Below are positions 1-6,540 of a DNA stretch of 15,035 nt, piece by piece. A program made the translations under genes and the position numbers. Positions within the stretch are counted from its first letter, which is position 1. The number at the start of each line of letters is the position of its first letter. Location of the stretch: the NCBI GenBank assembly GCA_949742895.1, contig CATJRT010000155.1, positions 1-15,035 of the forward strand, read 5' to 3'. Origin of the DNA: an uncultured Eubacteriales bacterium. Lineage in GTDB: Bacteria > Bacillota_A > Clostridia > Oscillospirales > Oscillospiraceae. The notes below the pieces were generated by a model. It was not told where the DNA came from and ran no database searches. It saw only the letters and a program-made list of their open reading frames with translations.

Positions 1-649
1 ACCGTCGGAGACCACTCAGGCCGGGTATCGGTTCTATGACGATGCAGCCATGGCGTCTTTGCAGCAGATTCTGTTCTACCGTGAACTGGACGTGCCGCTG
101 GAGCAGATCAGCCGCATCCTGAACGCCCCCGACCATGACCGCACCGAGGCCCTGCAAAAGCACCGGACGCTGCTGCTGATGAAGCGGCAGCGGTTGGACG
201 ATATGCTGCGGCTGGTGGACGAAACGATTGGAGGTATCGCAATGTACGACGAACGGCCCAAGCCCACCCAGGCGGACTGGGAGGCAGTGAAAGCGCAATA
301 TGTCCAGGAGGCGGCGGATCGCTGGGGCAACACCGAAGCGTTCCTGGAAAGCCGGGAGAAGCACGCCCAATACACCCCCGGACAGGAGGCGCAGATCAAC
401 GCCGAGATGGAGGAGATTTTCCAGGCGTTCGGCGCGTGCGCCGATCCGGAGGGAGCGGAAGGACAGGCGTTGGTAAAGCGCTGGCAGGCGCACATCACCA
501 AGTACCACTACAACTGCACCGACGGCATTCTGGCTTGTCTGGGGCAGATGTACGCGAACGACCCCAGGTTCCGGGAAAACCTGGACAAGTACGGCCCCGG
601 CACCGCACGGAAAATGAGCGGCGCCATTGCAGCGTACTGCAAAAAATAA
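1..649 (+). CDS. MerR-family transcriptional regulator with TipAS-type ligand domain (5' end outside window)
   Basis: The reading frame is open from base 2 and enters with GYRFYDD, the middle of a MerR winged-helix DNA-binding domain, so the true start lies left of the window and the ATG at 50 is internal. The first ~40 visible residues are the second half of the HTH (FYRELDVPLEQISRIL is the typical MerR helix region), followed by a short helical dimerisation segment. From about residue 75 there is an alpha-helical domain (WQAHITKYHYNCTDGI, YANDPRFRENLDKYGPGTA) resembling TipAS, the globin-like drug-binding domain of TipAL, Mta and SkgA regulators. Such proteins usually activate their own or a neighbouring efflux gene on binding a drug; no target is visible here. 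The stop is TAA at 647-649, six bases before a strong hairpin. It converges on spoIIE. MerR/TipAS family: confident; ligand unknown. Confidence 0.88.
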   Translation, partial: PSETTQAGYRFYDDAAMASLQQILFYRELDVPLEQISRILNAPDHDRTEALQKHRTLLLMKRQRLDDMLRLVDETIGGIAMYDERPKPTQADWEAVKAQYVQEAADRWGNTEAFLESREKHAQYTPGQEAQINAEMEEIFQAFGACADPEGAEGQALVKRWQAHITKYHYNCTDGILACLGQMYANDPRFRENLDKYGPGTARKMSGAIAAYCKK

Positions 650-654
650 AGAGT

Positions 655-690
655 GCCCGGGCCGCGTTAGCGGCCCGGGCGATTTCTTTT
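655..690. terminator. Bidirectional rho-independent terminator between merR-type gene and spoIIE
   Basis: There is a perfect 11-bp stem (655-665 with 670-680, core GCCCGGGCCGC) and a GTTA loop. On the plus strand it is followed by GATTTCTTTT. On the minus strand it is followed by ACTCTTTATTTTTT. It lies between two converging genes and can serve both. Confidence 0.85.
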
Positions 691-712
691 CTCTGGCGGA
701 GGCGGTCCCGGC

Positions 713-3025
713 TCATGGCCGGATATCCAGCTTCAGGGCAATGACGGTGCGGTCGTCTCCGCCGCCGGATTGCCGTCCGCTCTCCTTCAGGATGCGGGCC
801 GCAAGCTCCTGGGGGGAGAGGCCATCGAACTCCTGCAAAAGCTGCCGGAGCCAGCGGTCGTCCCGCCCGGTGGTCACGCCGTCGCTCACCAGCACCACGC
901 AGTCCCCGGCGTCCAGGGTCATGGGGAACACGTCCGGCCCCGCTCCGGCGGACACCCCCGCCGGGAAGGACTCGCCGCTCAGCCGCTCCACCTGTCCGCC
1001 CCGGCGCAGGTAGGTGGGAGCGGCTCCCAGCTTGTATACTGCGCTTTTGCCGCTGAACAGGTCGATTTGCAGCAGGTCCACCGTAGTGAAGCCCCCTTCC
1101 TCTTCCCCACGGAGGGCCAGTGCCTCGCCCACGGTGTTCAGCGCCTCCTCCGGCGTCAGTCCAGCCCGAAGAAATTTCTCCAGCAGGCGAAGGGCGCAGC
1201 CGCTGTCCTGATTGGCCTCCGGGCCGCTGCCCATGCCGTCGCACAGCAGAAAGTTGAGCCGCCCCGCGCCGTCCTTGAACCACACCCCCGCGTCGCCGCT
1301 GACGGTCTGGCCCTCCCGGTCCGCTGCGGCTACCCCGGCCACCGCCATCAACGGCTCCCGCTGGACCAGCCGGACTTTTCCCCGCTGGCTTTCCCCCTCC
1401 CGGAGGGGACGGCCCAACAGGGCGGACAGGCGGCCCAGCTCCCCCTCGCGGGTAAGCTGCTCCGCGCCGTCCCCCTCCACCTCCACCTGGAGATGGCCGT
1501 ACTGGTCGTCGTACACCACGCACCGGCCCTCCAGCCCCAGGGCGGCCATACGCTGCTTCAGCAGCCGCTGGCGGCGCACGTCCACCGCCGGCTCCTGGGC
1601 CAGCTCCACCGCCGTGCGGTCCAGCACTTGGGCAAGCTGGCCGTACTGGGCGCACACCGCCGCGCGGCTCTCCCGTACCCGGCTGTCGTACCGCCTCCGG
1701 TGGAGCAGGGCGGCGAGCTCGCCATTGGCCGCCATGAGGAAGGCGTCGAATTTCAGGCACCGGCTGGAGAAGTGGGGCGGAAAATCCTCCATGGCCCCCG
1801 CGCCCCGGTCCAGCATTGGGGGCAGGGCGTCGGCCAGGGCGGTTTTGGTAGCCTGGTACTCCCGCTGCCAGCACCGTTCCTTCTGCTTGCACTTGCCGCA
1901 CACCCTGTCCGCTGCCCGGTCAAAGATGCGGGCGGCGTCTCCGTCGTTGGGGACGGCTGGGCTTTGAAAGGCGGAGCCCAGCCCGCTGGACACAGCCCGA
2001 AAGGCCTCGGCAGTCTGCCGCAGGCGGGAAGCGGCAAACTGGAGCATATGGATGTCCTCCTCCTCCGGCGCCTCCTGCCGGACCAGCGCCGCCAGCCGCC
2101 GCAGCAGCCGGTCGGGAAGCAGCAGAAACACCACGGTCCCCGCTGCCAGCTCCCACAGCGCCACTGCCCCAGGGCCGTCCTCCCAGGTCCATAGCGCCGC
2201 TGCCGTGCCGCTCAGGACGTAGGCCAGGGCACACATCAGCCGGTTCTGCTTGGTGAAGGCCCCGGAGACCAGGCCGGGCAGGGCATAGACCAGGGTATAC
2301 CAGCCGGGCAGGCCGGAGGCGAAGCCCATGGACAGCCCCGCCGTCACCCCGGACACCGCGCCCATCCCCACGCCGCCGCGCCATGCCGCCAGCAACACCG
2401 CCGGGATGCACAGCACCCGGCCCAGGGAATACTCCCCTGCCACCGTTACCCGGGCCAGGGTCATCATCAGGGTGGCGGCCAGCACCAGCACTCCTGCCGT
2501 CTGACGGATGTCCAGACCATCCCCGCCCCGGCGCTTTTCCCACACGTCGAAGGCCTGCCGGTAGAGGTACACCGCCCCGGCGGTAAGGGCCACCTCGGTG
2601 ACGAAGGCGACCCCGTCCCCCCGGCCCCAGCCGGCAGCGGACTGGTAGACGAAGCCCACCAGACCGTTCAGCGCGGCGGCCACGGCGGGCATAAACCAGG
2701 GCCTGCGGTAAAGCTGGAACTCCCCCAGGGCCAGGGCCACGGCGTATACCATCATGGACGCGGCGATATACCGCAGGCCCTCCACCACGCCCCGGAAGGA
2801 CAGGTAGCCCAACGCAGCCCCCAGCAGGGCGGCAAGGCCCTCCGCTCCCGGTTCGCACACGCCTACCAGGGCCAGGGCGAACATGGCGTGGCCATCCATC
2901 AGCTCCGCCCCCGCCAGCACCGCCGTGAGCAAAAAGCGCACCGCGCAGTCGCTCAGCCGCATGGCTGCGGTGATGGGCAGCGTCCGCCTGCGTTTTTCCC
3001 GTTTGGTCCCCTCGTTTGCCGTCAT
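713..3025 (-). CDS. spoIIE: Stage II sporulation protein E, membrane PP2C-type serine phosphatase
   Basis: SpoIIE dephosphorylates the anti-anti-sigma factor SpoIIAA, which frees sigma-F in the forespore; it also associates with FtsZ at the polar septum. The predicted protein is 770 aa, slightly shorter than the ~827 aa of B. subtilis. Residues ~20-305 form a long run of hydrophobic segments (about ten membrane helices). A central soluble region follows, with a cysteine-rich patch (CGKCKQKERCW). The C-terminal PP2C domain shows its metal-binding aspartates in CDGMGSG (~593), VSDGVTTG (~712) and GGGDDRT (~752). Start choice: the first ATG (3031) touches the GGAGG at 3037-3033 with no room to initiate, whereas the ATG at 3025 is 7 nt away, so 3025 is preferred. 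It stands alone on its strand and is divergent from the dus operon. Confidence 0.95.
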   Translation of the reverse strand: MTANEGTKREKRRRTLPITAAMRLSDCAVRFLLTAVLAGAELMDGHAMFALALVGVCEPGAEGLAALLGAALGYLSFRGVVEGLRYIAASMMVYAVALALGEFQLYRRPWFMPAVAAALNGLVGFVYQSAAGWGRGDGVAFVTEVALTAGAVYLYRQAFDVWEKRRGGDGLDIRQTAGVLVLAATLMMTLARVTVAGEYSLGRVLCIPAVLLAAWRGGVGMGAVSGVTAGLSMGFASGLPGWYTLVYALPGLVSGAFTKQNRLMCALAYVLSGTAAALWTWEDGPGAVALWELAAGTVVFLLLPDRLLRRLAALVRQEAPEEEDIHMLQFAASRLRQTAEAFRAVSSGLGSAFQSPAVPNDGDAARIFDRAADRVCGKCKQKERCWQREYQATKTALADALPPMLDRGAGAMEDFPPHFSSRCLKFDAFLMAANGELAALLHRRRYDSRVRESRAAVCAQYGQLAQVLDRTAVELAQEPAVDVRRQRLLKQRMAALGLEGRCVVYDDQYGHLQVEVEGDGAEQLTREGELGRLSALLGRPLREGESQRGKVRLVQREPLMAVAGVAAADREGQTVSGDAGVWFKDGAGRLNFLLCDGMGSGPEANQDSGCALRLLEKFLRAGLTPEEALNTVGEALALRGEEEGGFTTVDLLQIDLFSGKSAVYKLGAAPTYLRRGGQVERLSGESFPAGVSAGAGPDVFPMTLDAGDCVVLVSDGVTTGRDDRWLRQLLQEFDGLSPQELAARILKESGRQSGGGDDRTVIALKLDIRP

Positions 3026-3084
3026 AGTCATCCCTCCACAGGAGATATCTTAAGTATAATGTTCCATATTATGGTAACTTAGCC

Positions 3085-3113
3085 ATTATAGGTCATGGGA
3101 AATAAAAAGGCAG
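3085..3113 (-). promoter_or_regulatory. Probable spoIIE promoter
   Basis: On the minus strand a perfect TATAAT lies at 3090-3085, with CTGCCT at 3113-3108 as a weak -35 (3 of 6 consensus bases) at 17-bp spacing. The predicted RNA start is near 3078, giving a leader of ~50 nt. The near-palindrome CCATATTATGG (3064-3074) sits just inside the leader. A weak -35 would fit an activator-dependent sporulation promoter, but I found no perfect Spo0A box here (best match AGTCGTA, 3112-3118, 5 of 7). Confidence 0.5.
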
Positions 3114-3134
3114 TCGTAACCTGTCTTGCCTTTT
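3105..3134. repeat. Inverted repeat spanning the two divergent -35 regions
   Basis: AAAAGGCA (3105-3112) and its exact complement TGCCTTTT (3127-3134) are separated by 14 bp, so their centres are ~22 bp (two helical turns) apart. The left arm contains most of the candidate spoIIE -35 and the right arm the dus operon -35. It may be an operator or simply two similar -35 elements facing away from each other. Confidence 0.6.
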
Positions 3135-3155
3135 ACCTGCCGGCTGTGTTATGAT
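3126..3155 (+). promoter_or_regulatory. Extended -10 promoter of the dus-sigma-anti-sigma-Nudix operon
   Basis: TTGCCT (3126-3131) is followed after 18 bp by TATGAT (3150-3155), preceded by TG at 3147-3148 (extended -10, TGTTATGAT). Transcription would start near 3162. That is downstream of the ATG at 3151, which supports the later start of the dus gene. Confidence 0.65.
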
Positions 3156-3192
3156 GGAGAAAAGTATTTTCACCCTTGAGGGGGCGTTTTCC

Positions 3193-4170
3193 ATGAAGAT
3201 CGGCAATGTGGAGCTGAATACCCGGCTGGCCCTGGCGCCCATGGCGGGGGTCACCGACCTGGCCTTCCGTACGGTGTGCCGGGATATGTCCGGTTGCTAC
3301 ACCGTCACCGAGATGGTGAGCGCAAAGGCCCTGTGCTACGGAGATAAAAAGACACCTACCCTGCTGAAGCTGGGGGAGGGGGAGCATCCCGCTGCTGTGC
3401 AGATTTTCGGCAGCGACGAGCCGTTTCTGGAGAAGGGGGCGGCGTTGGCGCTGGAGCGGTCCGGGGCGGATATCATCGACATCAACATGGGCTGTCCCGT
3501 CCCCAAGGTGGCCAACTCCGGGGACGGCTCAGCCCTCATGCGGAACCCGAACAAGGCCACCCGGGTGGCGGCCGCCGTGGTGCGGGGGGCGGCGGGGAAG
3601 CCCGTCACTGTGAAGTTCCGGCTGGGCTGGGACAAGGGCTCCATCAACTGTGTGGAGTTTGCCAAGCGGCTGGAGGGTGCTGGGGTGTCCGCTGTGGCGG
3701 TCCACGCCCGCACCAAGACCCAGATGTACTCCGGCAGCGCCAACTGGGACTATATCCGGCAGGTGAAGGAGGCGGTGTCCATTCCGGTCATCGCCAACGG
3801 CGACGTGTTCGAGGCGAAAGACGCGGTGCGGATTTTGAAGTATACCGGGGCGGATATGGCTATGGTGGGCCGGGGGTCTTTCGGCAATCCCTGGCTGCTG
3901 GAGCAGTGCGCCGCCGCCCTGGAGGGTCGGGACCTCCCGCCCCTGCCGCCGCTGGCAGAGCGGATGGACACGGCGGAGCGGCAGTTCGCCCTGGCGCTGG
4001 AGCACAAGGGCGAGAAGATCGCCTGCCTGGAGATGCGCAAGCACCTGGCCTGGTATCTGAAGGGGGTGCCCTACGCGGGATACTGGAAGGAGCGGGCCTG
4101 CCGGGTGCAGACGGCAGAGGAACTGTATGCCGTCACCGCCGGCATACGCCGGGAGCTGAGGGACCCATGA
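3193..4170 (+). CDS. dusB: tRNA-dihydrouridine synthase, DusB type
   Basis: This FMN enzyme reduces uridines in the tRNA D-loop with NADPH. The protein is 325 aa, the usual length. Visible motifs are APMAGVTD (residues 15-22, FMN site), INMGCPVPK with the likely catalytic Cys101, [28 protein letters not shown] and [13 protein letters not shown] (phosphate-binding end of the TIM barrel), then a C-terminal helical domain. The start at 3193 is preferred over the in-frame ATG at 3151. GAGGGGG (3178-3184) sits 8 nt before it, MKIGNVEL is the typical family start, and 3151 falls within the promoter. It is the first gene of a four-gene operon and its TGA overlaps the sigma-factor start (ATGA). The DusB subtype is judged by the N-terminus and motifs. 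Confidence 0.93.
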   Translation: MKIGNVELNTRLALAPMAGVTDLAFRTVCRDMSGCYTVTEMVSAKALCYGDKKTPTLLKLGEGEHPAAVQIFGSDEPFLEKGAALALERSGADIIDINMGCPVPKVANSGDGSALMRNPNKATRVAAAVVRGAAGKPVTVKFRLGWDKGSINCVEFAKRLEGAGVSAVAVHARTKTQMYSGSANWDYIRQVKEAVSIPVIANGDVFEAKDAVRILKYTGADMAMVGRGSFGNPWLLEQCAAALEGRDLPPLPPLAERMDTAERQFALALEHKGEKIACLEMRKHLAWYLKGVPYAGYWKERACRVQTAEELYAVTAGIRRELRDP

Positions 4171-4751
4171 TGGATGAAGCAGAGCTGATCCGCCTGGCCG
4201 CTTCCGGGGACCGGGAGGCCTTTTCCGCCCTGATGGAGCGGTATGAGCAGCGGGTGTACCACCAGGCCCTGCGGCTGGTGGGCCATCCGGAGGACGCCGC
4301 CGACGTGACCCAGGAGGTCTTTTTCAAGGCGTGGCGGGGCCTGCCCCGGTTCCAGGGAGACAGCGCCTTCTCCACTTGGCTGTATAAGCTCACCGACAAC
4401 GCCGCCATCGACCTGCTCCGCCGGGAGAAAAAACGCCGGGGCGATACGGCGCTGGACGATCCCGCCGGCCTTGCCCTGCCCGCCGACCCATCCCCCACGC
4501 CCCAGCAGGCGCTGGAGGCAAAGGAGTTGCGGCAGGCGGTGGCGGACGGACTGGCCCGCCTCTCTGAGGAGCACCGGAGGGTGCTGGTGCTGCGGGAGCT
4601 GGACGGCCTGTCCTACGAGGAGATCGGCGGCCTGCTGGATCTGCCCGCCGGGACGGTGAAGTCCCGCATTGCCCGGGCGCGGCTGGCGCTGGCAAAAAAT
4701 CTCCGGGAGGGCGGGAACTTTTTTGCCGCCCCGCCGTCCAAATCTACATAA
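4167..4751 (+). CDS. ECF-type RNA polymerase sigma factor (sigma-70 family)
   Basis: The protein is 194 aa with the two-domain ECF layout. Region 2 (about residues 20-90) includes [17 protein letters not shown] and the -10 recognition/melting part [19 protein letters not shown]. After a ~40-aa linker comes region 4 (about 130-185), the -35-binding HTH with [25 protein letters not shown]. The ATG at 4167 overlaps the dus stop as ATGA; the second ATG at 4170 is better spaced from GAGGG (4158-4162) and could be used instead. The anti-sigma gene starts 12 nt downstream, the standard arrangement for a membrane-controlled ECF sigma. I see no obvious AAC/CGTC-type self-promoter, so it is probably made with dusB from the 3126 promoter. 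The regulon is unknown. Confidence 0.93.
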   Translation: MMDEAELIRLAASGDREAFSALMERYEQRVYHQALRLVGHPEDAADVTQEVFFKAWRGLPRFQGDSAFSTWLYKLTDNAAIDLLRREKKRRGDTALDDPAGLALPADPSPTPQQALEAKELRQAVADGLARLSEEHRRVLVLRELDGLSYEEIGGLLDLPAGTVKSRIARARLALAKNLREGGNFFAAPPSKST

Positions 4752-4763
4752 GGAGGCGATGGG

Positions 4764-5705
4764 ATGGACTGCAAACGGTATGAGGATCTGATGAGTGCCG
4801 CACTGGACGGTGCGCTGTCCGCAGAGGAGCGGCAGGAGCTGGACGGGCATTGGGCGCAGTGTCCCGCCTGCGCCGCCCTGTTTGACGAGCTGCGGGAGCA
4901 GTGCGCCGCCCTGCGGGAGCTGGACTGCCCCTTCCCGGACGGCCTTCACGACCGGATTCTGAATAACCTGCCTGAGCAGGACGCGGACCCGTCCAGGCCT
5001 CCCGTCCGCAAAATTGCCCTCTGGCGGCGCTGGGGAGCTGCTGCGGCCTGCCTGGTGCTGGTGGTTGCCGCCGCGCGGCTGCTGCCTGCCATGTCCGGTG
5101 TGCCCGCGCCCACCAGCGGGTCGAGCGGCCCGGTGGCGGACGAGGGCATATCCTGCGATGATGAAGCGCCGCTGATGGACGGCCAGATTGCCCAACGCAG
5201 CGTCAGCGAAGACCCGGAAGCGGCCATGGAGGGGAGCAGCGAAAAAAGCGGTCAGCCCGTGCCGGAGCCCTATGCCTATACTGCGGAAGGATACACTGCC
5301 GGAGAGCCGGAGTACTATTCCTTTGAGAATGACCAGTATATCCGGGTGGCCTATGGCTACACTCCGGAGCCGGGCGCACAGATTATCGGCAGTGCCCAGT
5401 CGCTGGCGGGATTCCTGGAGCAGTTCCCCTTCGATGGTCTGCCTGGACTGCTGCCCCAATATGACGGGGAATATTTCGAGGCTGGACGGCTGCTTGCCAT
5501 CGTGTTGGAGGAGCCCAGCGGGTCCATCCAGCATCAGATTGCGTTCCAGGGACTGCTGCGGGACCAGGTCGCCGTGGTGCAGACCAGCCCCTATGGGACG
5601 GAGGACATGGCCGCGTGGCTTATCCTGGCCGAGGTGGGCACCGCGTTCAATGACGGGGACGAGCTGACGGTGACGGTCATACCCTATGAGGAGGCGGGGC
5701 CATGA
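4764..5705 (+). CDS. Membrane anti-sigma factor with zinc-finger (ZAS-type) domain
   Basis: The protein is 313 aa. The N-terminal cytosolic domain has H29-x3-C33-x2-C36 plus Cys3, the zinc-binding anti-sigma signature that holds an ECF sigma factor inactive. A single membrane helix follows at about residues 89-107 (basic KIALWRR, then a run of A/L/V). The ~200-residue C-terminal part should lie outside the membrane. Residues ~165-205 of it are acidic and tyrosine-rich (PEPYAYTAEGY, PEYYSFENDQY), and I do not recognise the following domain. AGGAGG at 4751-4756 is 7 nt from the start. Its partner is the sigma factor immediately upstream. Release could be by regulated proteolysis, as for RsiW, but no cleavage site can be named. 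The stop overlaps the Nudix start (ATGA), so translation is probably coupled. Confidence 0.88.
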   Translation: MDCKRYEDLMSAALDGALSAEERQELDGHWAQCPACAALFDELREQCAALRELDCPFPDGLHDRILNNLPEQDADPSRPPVRKIALWRRWGAAAACLVLVVAAARLLPAMSGVPAPTSGSSGPVADEGISCDDEAPLMDGQIAQRSVSEDPEAAMEGSSEKSGQPVPEPYAYTAEGYTAGEPEYYSFENDQYIRVAYGYTPEPGAQIIGSAQSLAGFLEQFPFDGLPGLLPQYDGEYFEAGRLLAIVLEEPSGSIQHQIAFQGLLRDQVAVVQTSPYGTEDMAAWLILAEVGTAFNDGDELTVTVIPYEEAGP

Positions 5706-6337
5706 CGCAGGAGAGCAAGCGCCTGCTGGACTGGGCGGTGGAGCTGCAAAGCCTGGCTCAGGCGGGGCTGGCTTACGGCAGGGACGTGTACGACATTGAG
5801 CGTTTCCAGCGTATACGGGAGATATCCGCAGAGATGATGGCCCACCTGACCGGCCTGCCAGTGGAGAAGGTGCGGGAACTGTTCTGCAACGAGTCCGGCT
5901 ACCAGACCCCGAAGCTGGATACCCGGGCGGCCATTTTTCAGGGGGACAAAATACTTCTGGTCCAGGAAAACGACAAGAGCTGGTCCCTCCCCGGAGGCTG
6001 GGTGGATGTTCAGGCATCCATCGGTGAAAACACCGTCAAGGAGGTCCGGGAAGAGGCCGGGTTGGAGGTCCGGGCGGAGCGGATCATTGCCGTTCAGGAC
6101 TGGGCCAAACGCAATCCCCAGAGCAGCCCCTATGCCAGTCCCTACGGCGTGTGCAAGATTTTTGTGTTGTGCACCGTTCTGGGCGGGCAGTTCCAGCCCA
6201 ATATCGAGACCGTCCAAAGCGGGTATTTTCCGCTGGACGCGCTGCCCCCGCTGGCGGTGGGGAAAAATACCGCCGAGCAGATCGCCATGTGCTTCGACGC
6301 CCGCCGCGCCCCCCATTGGGAGACGGTTTTCGACTGA
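5702..6337 (+). CDS. Nudix hydrolase with N-terminal helical Nudix-associated domain
   Basis: The protein is 211 aa. Residues 1-65 form a helical N-terminal domain (ESKRLLDWAVELQSLAQAGL, DIERFQRIREI) of the kind found in front of Nudix domains of the YjhB/COG1051 group. The Nudix fold follows with SLPGGWVDV and KEVREEAGLEV. Against the classical box GX5EX7REUXEEXGU, the first Glu is Ala (VQAS) and the Arg is Lys; the metal-binding REE glutamates are kept. The substrate is probably a nucleoside diphosphate linked to another group, such as ADP-ribose or CDP-choline, but it cannot be read from sequence. It is the last gene of the operon, coupled to the anti-sigma gene by an ATGA overlap, and is followed by a terminator. 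Its presence suggests the operon responds to metabolite or nucleotide damage (inference). Confidence 0.88.
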   Translation: MTQESKRLLDWAVELQSLAQAGLAYGRDVYDIERFQRIREISAEMMAHLTGLPVEKVRELFCNESGYQTPKLDTRAAIFQGDKILLVQENDKSWSLPGGWVDVQASIGENTVKEVREEAGLEVRAERIIAVQDWAKRNPQSSPYASPYGVCKIFVLCTVLGGQFQPNIETVQSGYFPLDALPPLAVGKNTAEQIAMCFDARRAPHWETVFD

Positions 6338-6369
6338 AACTCCCCGATACCGGCATTCTTTACAGCCCT

Positions 6370-6407
6370 GAGCCGCCAAAGCGAAACCGCTTCGGCGGCT
6401 CGTTTTT
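6370..6407 (+). terminator. Terminator of the dus-sigma-anti-sigma-Nudix operon
   Basis: A 14-bp stem starting GAGCCGCC and ending GGCGGCTC (6370-6383 with 6388-6401) contains one A-C mismatch. It is followed by GTTTTT (T run 6403-6407). Confidence 0.88.
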
Positions 6408-6446
6408 GCTCCCTGAAAAACATTCGTCAATTTCCTCAAATAACCG

Positions 6447-6475
6447 TTGCCAACCATGGGATTTTATTGTATAAT
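6447..6475 (+). promoter_or_regulatory. Strong sigma-A promoter of the EF-G-like gene
   Basis: TTGCCA (6447-6452), a 17-bp spacer and a perfect TATAAT (6470-6475). The predicted RNA start is near 6482, giving a leader of ~59 nt that ends in AAGGAG (6525-6530), 10 nt before the ATG. Confidence 0.85.
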
Positions 6476-6540
6476 TGTTTTCAACGGCGTTTCCGGTTCC
6501 GTGGGACGCCTGACCGTAAATCGTAAGGAGTGGAACAACT

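Noticed and set aside
3151..3192. Longer N-terminus of the dusB gene starting at ATG 3151
   Set aside because: This ATG overlaps the extended -10 element, has no ribosome site and adds residues not typical of the family. 3193 has a good GAGGGGG site.
4071..6017. A 648-aa minus-strand open frame across the sigma/anti-sigma/Nudix genes
   Set aside because: A shadow of three well-supported genes on the opposite strand; Pro/Arg/Gly-rich with no domains.
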